Shown here piece by piece: positions 34,892-42,341 of a stretch of 64,000 bases of DNA (positions are counted from its first letter, which is position 1; the number at the start of each line of letters is the position of its first letter). The DNA comes from Roseburia intestinalis L1-82 (GTDB lineage: Bacteria; Bacillota; Clostridia; Lachnospirales; Lachnospiraceae). Location of the stretch: contig NZ_LR027880.1 of assembly GCF_900537995.1 (NCBI RefSeq), positions 3,356,001 to 3,420,000 on the forward strand, in the 5' to 3' direction. Under the pieces are notes generated by a model. That model saw only the letters and a list, made by a program, of their open reading frames with translations. It was not told where the DNA came from and did not search any database. The translations under genes and the position numbers were made by a program.

Positions 34892-35788
34892 TTATTTTAC
34901 AAACTCAGCCGAATAATAATACATATACTCATTATCTGTATCTATGTATTCTCCTGTAATGTCCTGTATCGGCAACGAACTCACTCCTTGTTCGCCATAG
35001 ATCAGTGCTGCCAATCCTTGCTCTGTTCCGTACTCTATCGTGCTTTTGTTCTCTATAGAGGTCGCAGATCTTCCATAATATTCTCTGTTTGCAACACCTT
35101 CCAAGATTGGCGTTTCTGTCATATATTTTGAATATTCATCTGCTGCAATAAGCTTTGCAGTAAAATTATCAAAATCCGGAGTGATGACAATCAATCCTTT
35201 TTTTGCAGATTTCACGTCCTCATAGGAAAGTTCCAAAACTCGTTTATGAGAAACTCGTTTTCCAGAATGATATTCTGATAAGTAAACGTATAATGCTTGA
35301 AATGTATCTTTTGAATTGTATCGAAACATCATGGTTCCATCAATTCCGGACAACAATTCAGCCGTTTTCATTTCTACACTATCCGGATCTACTGCTTCTA
35401 TATAATTTTGTGGTTGCCGCAATTTATTACATACCATGATTCCAAGAGTAATAACAAATACTCCCACAGCAATAAGAAGTACAGCAATAATCTTCTTTAA
35501 ATAACGCTGTTTATGACTACTATCTTTTGATATCTGTATCAGTGTATCTTCCGATTTTTTTTCTACATTAGTTACCTCAATATCTTCACCTGCCAAAAAT
35601 TCATTTAGACTGATGCCTAATATTTCACATAATTCTAAATACACAGACACATCTGGTAAACAAATCCCACGTTCCCATTTGGAAACTGACTTATCACTCT
35701 TACCCAGTTTCTCAGCAAGCTGTTTTTGAGTCATACCAAGTTTTTTTCTTTTTTCTGCAATATAGCTTCCGATTTTCACAAGGTCCAT
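34892..35788 (-). CDS. Membrane-anchored XRE-type regulator
   Basis: 298 residues. Residues 5-65 form an XRE helix-turn-helix (MTQKQLAEKLGKSDKSVSKW, then GICLPDVSVYLELCEILGIS). A single membrane helix follows at about 100-120 (IIAVLLIAVGVFVITLGIMV), then a ~170-residue extracytoplasmic domain of unknown type. This architecture suggests a one-component sensor that binds DNA from the membrane. GAAAGGGGG precedes the ATG. It converges on the AraC gene and has no obvious partner gene. Confidence 0.85.
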   Translation of the reverse strand: MDLVKIGSYIAEKRKKLGMTQKQLAEKLGKSDKSVSKWERGICLPDVSVYLELCEILGISLNEFLAGEDIEVTNVEKKSEDTLIQISKDSSHKQRYLKKIIAVLLIAVGVFVITLGIMVCNKLRQPQNYIEAVDPDSVEMKTAELLSGIDGTMMFRYNSKDTFQALYVYLSEYHSGKRVSHKRVLELSYEDVKSAKKGLIVITPDFDNFTAKLIAADEYSKYMTETPILEGVANREYYGRSATSIENKSTIEYGTEQGLAALIYGEQGVSSLPIQDITGEYIDTDNEYMYYYSAEFVK

Positions 35789-35946
35789 AAATACTTCCCC
35801 CTTTCAGAATTATAGTATCTATTTTGTCCCAAAAAGTACACCCCTTAATGGTAGAATCGTATTATACATGCAGAATCTCATCCAATTTCATAAAAAAATG
35901 ATAAGATACTATTTCTCTGTTTTCCCATTACCCAGGTTGCATCCTA

Positions 35947-36252
35947 TTACGCTTCCGTATCCGTTTCTACTTTCTGCACCCACTCTTTTCGCATAGCAGC
36001 AGCCAGAAAGCATTGAAGCAGTTTCATAGAAAACGCTCCACATTCACCATTTATAATCATTCTTACCGCTTCTCCATGTCTCAATTTGTCTGTTTCTTTG
36101 TTACGATAATCATACTTGGAATATCCTAATTCCTCATCCAGTTCTTCATCCAAAGCACCTTCCAAAAGGACAGACATCATGTCACGCATCATTTCTCTCA
36201 TTGCTGCTTTTTGTGGGCTGTCTTTTCTTCTTGCCATAAAAATAACCTCCAA
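35947..36252 (-). pseudogene. Chimeric remnant: IS256 transposase N-terminus joined to a regulator C-terminus
   Basis: The first ~55 residues (MARRKDSPQKAAMREMMRD, EGALDEELDEELGYSKYDYR) are the start of an IS256/mutator transposase, with some N-terminal residues apparently missing. After NKETD the similarity stops. The next stretch, GEAVRMIINGECGAFSMKLL, instead resembles the C-terminus of signalling proteins of the response-regulator or HD-GYP kind. No DDE residues remain. The frame probably arose by deletion across an old insertion. Confidence 0.65.
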
Positions 36253-36273
36253 ACTGAGTAATTTTATCTTACA

Positions 36274-36426
36274 TCAGTTTGGAGGTTTACACAAACTTTG
36301 GGATACTCCCACATCCTGATACCGCACCTCTTTTAATTTTTCATAGTAGAATTTTTCATGTGCTTCACTGATAAATACAATTTCCTGTTTCTTTGTGTTT
36401 TTTGCTCCTAACGCTGTGTTGTTCAT
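36274..36426 (-). pseudogene. 5' fragment of a small gene (DUF6075-like) cut by the IS256 remnant
   Basis: ATG at 36426 with AAGGAGG upstream. It reads MNNTALGAKNTKKQEIVFIS then EAHEKFYYEKLKEVRYQDV. From there it enters the insertion-sequence end (GGGAGTATCCCAAAG) and stops at 36274-36276. The reading frame, strong ribosome site and composition look like a real gene start. The resemblance to the DUF6075 family is from memory and uncertain. The rest of the gene is gone. Confidence 0.5.
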
Positions 36427-36537
36427 GTTCTTTTCCTCCTTGATGTCAAACGGATATTCGCAATCCGCTTTGCTACTTGCTCATAACACTATCTGTTGCT
36501 GCCGCACCATATAGTGTTAAATAATTGACTATAACAG

Positions 36538-36576
36538 AAAAGGACGAACTCATCTTCTAAAATGAATTCGTCCTTT
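36538..36576. terminator. Terminator downstream of hemZ
   Basis: AAAGGACGAA at 36538-36547 pairs with TTCGTCCTTT at 36567-36576; the arms extend four bases further with one mismatch. On the minus strand it is followed by TTTTC, 115 bp after the hemZ stop. The rest of 36427-36690 has no recognised gene. A second AT-rich hairpin (TAACACTAT / ATAGTGTTA) is at about 36484-36518. Confidence 0.65.
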
Positions 36577-36690
36577 CAGGCACAGTTATTAGGTTGTTTC
36601 AATACATCTCACAGGTTATTCCGTATTATTGGGTAATTTTTTGATGTACTAACCCTCATTTGATGTACTATTTCAGGAAGAAAAACCCTT

Positions 36691-38211
36691 TTATTCTTCT
36701 GCAAAAAGTTTCTGCTTCCGCTCAATCATCTCATCAATTCTCTCGATATACTGCCCGACATCCTTGACATTCTCGCATCGTTCGATCCGATGAGTGCCGT
36801 CCGGATTTGGTTCTGTCCAGACACGTTTTGTGGAAGCTCCGGCTCCGCAAGCTACGATGGTCTGTTTCTCTTCCATGATCAGAATATTATAAACTCCCGC
36901 TTTTCCTTCTTTCGCATAACCGACATTCTCAAGGTTTCCCGCCATTCCCTTCTGGCGGTACAGATAATAAGGGAACAGGTCCATCTTCTTCGCATAGGAA
37001 GCGGTCAGGTCCATATGTTCCTGCGTGTTGACCATCTTATAATCTTTATAGTCTTCCTTGAACATATTTAAGCGCGCCGCGCGTTTTAGTGCCAGAGAGT
37101 GAACGGTCAGATTGTCCGGCTTTAGCTGCATGATCTGCTCTAATGTATCGCGTACGTCCTCTAAAGATTCTTCCGGCAGTCCCATAATGAGATCCATATT
37201 AATATCATCAAATCCAAGTTCTCTTGCGATCTTAAAACTTTCCACAGTCTGTTCTACCGAATGGCGCCTTCCGATCAGGTCGAGCGTTCTCTGCTGCATG
37301 GTCTGCGGATTGATGGAAATTCGTGTGATTCCCCATTTGTGCAGCACCTCTAATTTTTCTCTCGTGATACTGTCCGGTCTGCCGGCCTCCACGGTAAATT
37401 CAAGACAGTCTGACAAATCAAAACTACATTTGATTTTACGGATCAGACGGTCTAACTGATAAGGCTCTAATGTTGTCGGCGTTCCGCCACCGATATAAAT
37501 GGAATTTAAATGCTTGTGATAAAACTTTGCCGCCGTATAATCAATCTCTTTTTCCAGTGCATCTAAATAAGCATCCACACGGTTCTTCCAGCTTACAAGC
37601 GGATATGATGTAAACGAGCAGTACAGGCAGGTCGTCGGACAGAACGGGATTCCGATATAAAGACTGTATCCGTTGTCATAATCAATTTTCTTTAAGATCG
37701 CATTTTCTCGTTCTGCAATATCGGTTGCAAGTTCAATCTTCTCATCGGAAGCCAAATAGGTATCCTTCATATACCGGTAGATCTCCTCCCGGCTTTTTCC
37801 TTCCTCCAGCAATTTCATAGGAATCTTCGTTGGACGGATTCCGGTCAGGTTTCCCCATGGAAGTGTTCGTTTCGTATAATCACAGAGCATACGGTACAGC
37901 ATCTGCTTCAGCTGATTTTTCGTCCGCACGCGATCCGAAAAATCTACCTGAATTGTCTCACCCGGTATCTCTTTTACTTCTTCCTGACCCGGTTTTTCAT
38001 TTGCCTGCGCATCCTCATTTGCATGCACGATCTCCTGCCATGTGATCTGAATCGTATCTTCCCCGTAGTTTACCTGCATGCGGATATCGATTTTTTCATC
38101 ATATTCTTTTTTTTCTGCCGACACACCCACATACTGTTCCGGGAAAAATGCCTTGATCAGAGAATGAATATCATATTCAAATTCCAGTTTATTTAATAAA
38201 ACTTCTATCAT
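36691..38211 (-). CDS. hemZ: HemZ-type oxygen-independent coproporphyrinogen III oxidase-like radical SAM protein
   Basis: 506 residues from the ATG at 38211 (MIEVLLNKLEFEYD), which has GAGAGG upstream; a GTG five codons earlier is unlikely. The radical SAM cluster motif is CPTTCLYC (Cys-x3-Cys-x2-Cys), and YIGGGTPTTL is the glycine-rich SAM-binding stretch. The ~190-residue N-terminal extension distinguishes HemZ from HemN. The family is linked to haem synthesis, though some members may not be oxidases. It lies 15 bp after the MBL hydrolase gene in an operon with relA/spoT. Confidence 0.92.
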   Translation of the reverse strand: MIEVLLNKLEFEYDIHSLIKAFFPEQYVGVSAEKKEYDEKIDIRMQVNYGEDTIQITWQEIVHANEDAQANEKPGQEEVKEIPGETIQVDFSDRVRTKNQLKQMLYRMLCDYTKRTLPWGNLTGIRPTKIPMKLLEEGKSREEIYRYMKDTYLASDEKIELATDIAERENAILKKIDYDNGYSLYIGIPFCPTTCLYCSFTSYPLVSWKNRVDAYLDALEKEIDYTAAKFYHKHLNSIYIGGGTPTTLEPYQLDRLIRKIKCSFDLSDCLEFTVEAGRPDSITREKLEVLHKWGITRISINPQTMQQRTLDLIGRRHSVEQTVESFKIARELGFDDINMDLIMGLPEESLEDVRDTLEQIMQLKPDNLTVHSLALKRAARLNMFKEDYKDYKMVNTQEHMDLTASYAKKMDLFPYYLYRQKGMAGNLENVGYAKEGKAGVYNILIMEEKQTIVACGAGASTKRVWTEPNPDGTHRIERCENVKDVGQYIERIDEMIERKQKLFAEE

Positions 38212-38226
38212 CCCAAAACCTCTCAC

Positions 38227-38856
38227 TTACAGATACGGATTATACATCCGCTCTGTCCCAATCGTTGTAATATCATTGTGTCCGGTGTACACGGTCGTTT
38301 CATCCGGAAGCGGCAGAAGTTTCTCCTTAATGGAGCGGATGATCTGTGCTGCACTGCCCTTTGGAAAATCGGTGCGTCCCACCGATGTGCAAAAGAGGGT
38401 GTCCCCGGAAAAAACTACATTCTGATACGGGAAATAATAGCAGCAGCCACCCACCGTATGTCCCGGTGTATGGAATACACGGATATGAAAACCGGCAAGG
38501 TCGATCTCCTGCTCATTCTTCAAAAATACATCCGCATGATAGGTCTTTTGTACACCTTCCCAGCCGCTTAAATTGAGAGACGGCGTATCTAAGGTCTCTT
38601 TTTCATGCTCCTCGGCATATATTTTGATATCAAAATGTTTTGCAAGTTCCTCCGCTCCACCCGCATGGTCAAAATGTCCATGTGTCAGCAAAATTGCGAT
38701 CGGTATCAGCTTTTCCTGACGAATCTTCTTGGCAAGTTGATCTGCACTTGCCCCCGGATCGATAACCAGTACTTCTTTTGTGTCATCGTTGATCGCAAAA
38801 TAACAGTTTGTCTGTACCGGACCAACTACATATTGTTCTACTTTCAGTGGTGCCAT
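38227..38856 (-). CDS. MBL-fold metallo-hydrolase (glyoxalase II-like)
   Basis: 209 residues from the ATG at 38856 (MAPLKVEQYVVGPVQTNCY), with AAAGGGG upstream. Zinc ligands are seen in THGHFDHAGG (His-x-His-x-Asp-His), HTPGHTVGG, VFSGDTLF and TGHND. The size and motifs match YcbL/GloB-like hydrolases acting on thioesters. It sits between relA/spoT and hemZ, the usual place in Clostridia. The physiological substrate is not known. Confidence 0.92.
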   Translation of the reverse strand: MAPLKVEQYVVGPVQTNCYFAINDDTKEVLVIDPGASADQLAKKIRQEKLIPIAILLTHGHFDHAGGAEELAKHFDIKIYAEEHEKETLDTPSLNLSGWEGVQKTYHADVFLKNEQEIDLAGFHIRVFHTPGHTVGGCCYYFPYQNVVFSGDTLFCTSVGRTDFPKGSAAQIIRSIKEKLLPLPDETTVYTGHNDITTIGTERMYNPYL

Positions 38857-38900
38857 AGTTTCCCCTTTCCTGTCTGACAAAATCTTTTTCTTTACAGAAA

Positions 38901-38957
38901 AACTGGCTGCCCATCTGGATGCGGTTCATGTTTCCCACAACCTTCTGACAACCAGTT
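38901..38957 (-). terminator. Possible weak terminator after relA/spoT
   Basis: On the minus strand AACTGGTTG pairs with CAGCCAGTT (one wobble) across a long loop, followed by TTTTTC, in the 104-bp gap. It may only reduce read-through into the MBL gene. Confidence 0.4.
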
Positions 38958-38960
38958 CTT

Positions 38961-41282
38961 TTAGCCCGTCGTTCTCTCTATATCAATGATACTCTCGATC
39001 TGCCGCAGTCTCTCCACAACGCTTGTAAGTTCTTCCCTGCCCTTCGTGCTGAAAGATACATCGATTGTTGCAATTCCCTGCTTGCTTGTTTTGGAGTGAA
39101 TCGAATCAATATCGATCTCACGCTCTGTAAATATCTTTGTGATATCCACGAGAAGACCGGTTCGGTTATTGCCGTAGATCTTGATCTCTGCACGGTACAG
39201 GCCACTGCTGCCGGACTCTTCATCATGCTGCCACTCGGCATCGATCAGACGCTCACGCTCCATATCAGACAGATTGATAATGTTGATACAGTCTGTTCTA
39301 TGGATGGAAACACCTCGGCCTCTGGTTACAAATCCAACGATCTCGTCTCCCGGTACCGGACTGCAGCACTTTGAAAAATGCACTGCCACATCATAAAGTC
39401 CTTTTACAATGATACCGCTCTTGGAATGTTTCTGTACGACCTTATCTTTATTCTCGGCAATGGTCTCAAGCACTTCATCATCCGTGATACACGCAAGATG
39501 GTCTTTTTTGTATTCCTCATACATGCGGTTTACGATCTGACCTTCTTTTAAACCACCATGTCCGATCGTTGCAAGGCAGGAATTCCAGTCATGGAAACCA
39601 TATTTTCTTAAAATTTTCTCCTGATATTCCGGCTTATTGATATCCGGGAAATTGATTCCCTTGGATTTTGCCGATGCGATCAAAAGTTCCTTGCCGTGTG
39701 TAATATTTTCTTCTTTTAACTCACTGCGGAACCACTGATTGATCTTATTTTTCGCCTGGGTGCTTTTTACAATATTTAACCAGTCACGGCTCGGTCCCTT
39801 TGAATTCTGGGAAGTGATTACTTCCACACGGTCACCGTTCTGGATGATGTAGTCGATTGGAACCAGTTTTCCGTTGACTTTTGCACCGATCATCTTATTG
39901 CCGACCGCGGAATGAATACTGTAAGCAAAGTCGATCGGCGTGGAACCGGTCGGAAGATTCTTGACATCTCCGGTCGGTGTAAAACAGAATACCGTATCGG
40001 AAAACAGGTCAAGATCTCTCTTTAGCAGGCTCATGAACTCTTTATTATCTGACATGTCGCGCTGCCACTCTAAGATCTGACGGAGCCAGCTCAGCTTTTC
40101 CTCTTCGGTAACGGTCATTGGCTGTGACACACCGCCATTGTTACTTGCCTCTTTGTACTTCCAATGGGCAGCGATACCATATTCAGCCGTACGATGCATC
40201 TCAAAGGTACGGATCTGTATCTCAAACGGCTGACCGGTCGGTCCGATCAGAGTCGTATGGAGTGACTGGTACATGTTCGGCTTAGGCATCGCAATGTAGT
40301 CTTTAAACCGTCCCGGAATCGGCTTATACATCTCATGAATCACACCGAGTGCTGCATAACAGTCCTTGACGGAATCCACGATGATGCGGATGGCAAACAG
40401 ATCATAAATCTGGTCTAATGTCTTGTGCTGATTGACCATTTTTTTGTAAATACTGAAGAAATGTTTTGCACGTCCGTCAACCTGTGCAGGAATTCCTGCA
40501 TCTTTGATGTGCTGACGCACTTCTTCCACCAGTTTCTGTACATATTCGTCCCTGACACTCTTGCGCTGTGCGATCTGATGTACCAGATCATAATAGGCAT
40601 CCGGCTCTAAATATTTGAGTGAGAGATCGTCCAGCTCGATCTTGATCTTGGAAATACCAAGACGCTGTGCGATTGGTGCGTAAATATCCATCGTTTCACG
40701 CGCTTTTTCCTTCTGCTTCTCAGGTGTCATGTATTTGAGCGTACGCATATTGTGAAGACGATCCGCAAGCTTGATCAGGATAACACGGATATCCTTTGCC
40801 ATTGCAAGGAACATCTTACGAAGATTCTCTGCCTGAACCTCCACTTTATCCGCATCATAAGAGAGCTGTCCTAATTTGGTAACACCATCTACCAGAAGAG
40901 CAACCTCATCTCCAAACTCCTGTGCAATCTGTTCATCCGTCATAACAGTATCTTCCACAACATCATGTAAAAGTCCTGCAACGATCGTCTCCTTATCCAG
41001 CTCTAACTCTGCTAAAATAATCGCAACACACAATGGATGGATGATATATGGCTCGCCGGACTTTCTTGCCTGTCCCTCATGTGCATCCCTCGCAACATGA
41101 TATGCTTTCTCGATCAGCGATATATCTGTCGATGGATGATACTTTCGCACGCTGGCGATCAGTTCGTCATATAGTTTTTCCGGACTCTCAAACTCTTTCA
41201 TCGGCTTGATGTTATCGTCCTCTTCTTTTACTTTTTTTTGCAGATCCAGTGATTCTGATGAAAAATCCGCCATGTGCCTCAC
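38961..41282 (-). CDS. relA: Bifunctional (p)ppGpp synthetase/hydrolase RelA/SpoT
   Basis: 773 residues; the ATG at 41273 (MADFSSES) is an alternative to the GTG at 41282. Domains in order: an HD hydrolase (GLLHDVVEDT at about 105, with RLADRLHNMRT), a synthetase (GRAKHFFSIYKKM, ATGs of the substrate loop), TGS (VFCFTPTGDVKNLPTGSTPI), a helical/zinc-finger region (HFSKCCSPVPGDEIVGFVTR) and a C-terminal ACT domain. Both catalytic halves look intact, as in the single long RSH protein of Firmicutes. It makes and degrades the stringent-response alarmone. Confidence 0.96.
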   Translation of the reverse strand: MRHMADFSSESLDLQKKVKEEDDNIKPMKEFESPEKLYDELIASVRKYHPSTDISLIEKAYHVARDAHEGQARKSGEPYIIHPLCVAIILAELELDKETIVAGLLHDVVEDTVMTDEQIAQEFGDEVALLVDGVTKLGQLSYDADKVEVQAENLRKMFLAMAKDIRVILIKLADRLHNMRTLKYMTPEKQKEKARETMDIYAPIAQRLGISKIKIELDDLSLKYLEPDAYYDLVHQIAQRKSVRDEYVQKLVEEVRQHIKDAGIPAQVDGRAKHFFSIYKKMVNQHKTLDQIYDLFAIRIIVDSVKDCYAALGVIHEMYKPIPGRFKDYIAMPKPNMYQSLHTTLIGPTGQPFEIQIRTFEMHRTAEYGIAAHWKYKEASNNGGVSQPMTVTEEEKLSWLRQILEWQRDMSDNKEFMSLLKRDLDLFSDTVFCFTPTGDVKNLPTGSTPIDFAYSIHSAVGNKMIGAKVNGKLVPIDYIIQNGDRVEVITSQNSKGPSRDWLNIVKSTQAKNKINQWFRSELKEENITHGKELLIASAKSKGINFPDINKPEYQEKILRKYGFHDWNSCLATIGHGGLKEGQIVNRMYEEYKKDHLACITDDEVLETIAENKDKVVQKHSKSGIIVKGLYDVAVHFSKCCSPVPGDEIVGFVTRGRGVSIHRTDCINIINLSDMERERLIDAEWQHDEESGSSGLYRAEIKIYGNNRTGLLVDITKIFTEREIDIDSIHSKTSKQGIATIDVSFSTKGREELTSVVERLRQIESIIDIERTTG

Positions 41283-41354
41283 CCACTTTATCCCTTTTTT
41301 AGTAGTTTATATTATATTTTATTTTTATGGAAAATGCAACGTTTATTGATGATA

Positions 41355-42317
41355 TCATGCCCCGCTTTTGCTTATGGTATAGCGTTTCATGCATTTTCCG
41401 TCCAGATCCATTTCCTCCCGGAACATAAATCCCAGTTTTTCTGCCAGACATTCCGATGCTTTATTTTCTTTCTGGATCAGACAGTTTAATTTATCGAATT
41501 CAAGAAAATTCCATGCGTAACCGATCACAGCAAGACAGACCTCTGTTGCATATCCTTTTCTCTGATACGATACGTCGATCATATATCCAAGTTCCGGCTC
41601 ACCGTCACACGCCTCACGATTCTCGATCCCGACCCGCCCGATCAGTTTTCCCGTCGCCTTTTCGATCACGACCCACATGCCGTACCCATAAAGGCGGTAC
41701 ATATAGTTAATATACGACCGCTGATACTCTTTTTCCTTTTCGTATTCATACAGCGGGTCTAAATATTCCGTCATTCCCTCCCCGGCATACAGTGCAAACA
41801 GGCCGTCTAAATCATCCAGCGTGATCTCCCGCACGATGCAGCGTTCTGTCGTGACGATCGTCCACGGAATACCATGTTTACGTTCATACGCACGAAGCAG
41901 AAACGTTTCATCCACTTCCTCAAGACCTTCGATTAACATAACCGCAGCCTGCATTCCCTGTTCTTCGATTCCCTCCGTCACTTCATCTGTGCTGTCATTA
42001 CAATTCACGTTCTGACTACCAATTTCTGTAATCACATCGTCCGGTACTTCTCCTGTGCTCTCATTCTCTGCTCCGCCCGGTCCGATATATCCCAGCGTTG
42101 CCATTCCAAGCTGATCCATATTAGAAATAATGTGCCCATCTGTAGAGATGAGCACACTTTCTTCTGGCGGGAACAGAGAAAACTCTGCTCTGCGATTGGC
42201 ATTATTTTTCCCTGTTACCACCAGTTTCAGATCCGGTTCCGGTCTGATATTCTGTTTTAAATAATCCAGTTCCCGCTCCGGGAGTCTGTCTGCTATTATA
42301 AATCTTAATTCCGGCAT
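41355..42317 (-). CDS. GNAT acetyltransferase with an unassigned N-terminal region
   Basis: 320 residues. The C-terminal ~165 (from CIVREITLDDLDGLFALYAG) form a GNAT domain; YMIDVSYQRKGYATEV is the acetyl-CoA-binding Q/R-x-x-G-x-A region, and LNCLIQKENKASECLAEKLG is the typical end. The first ~150 residues are not recognised. They include an acidic, Asn/Ser-rich stretch around residues 85-125 that looks like a linker. The substrate is unknown. It starts 24 bp after the secreted glycosidase-like gene and runs toward relA/spoT. Confidence 0.8.
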   Translation of the reverse strand: MPELRFIIADRLPERELDYLKQNIRPEPDLKLVVTGKNNANRRAEFSLFPPEESVLISTDGHIISNMDQLGMATLGYIGPGGAENESTGEVPDDVITEIGSQNVNCNDSTDEVTEGIEEQGMQAAVMLIEGLEEVDETFLLRAYERKHGIPWTIVTTERCIVREITLDDLDGLFALYAGEGMTEYLDPLYEYEKEKEYQRSYINYMYRLYGYGMWVVIEKATGKLIGRVGIENREACDGEPELGYMIDVSYQRKGYATEVCLAVIGYAWNFLEFDKLNCLIQKENKASECLAEKLGFMFREEMDLDGKCMKRYTISKSGA

Positions 42318-42341
42318 CGTATTTCACATTACCTCAATCGC

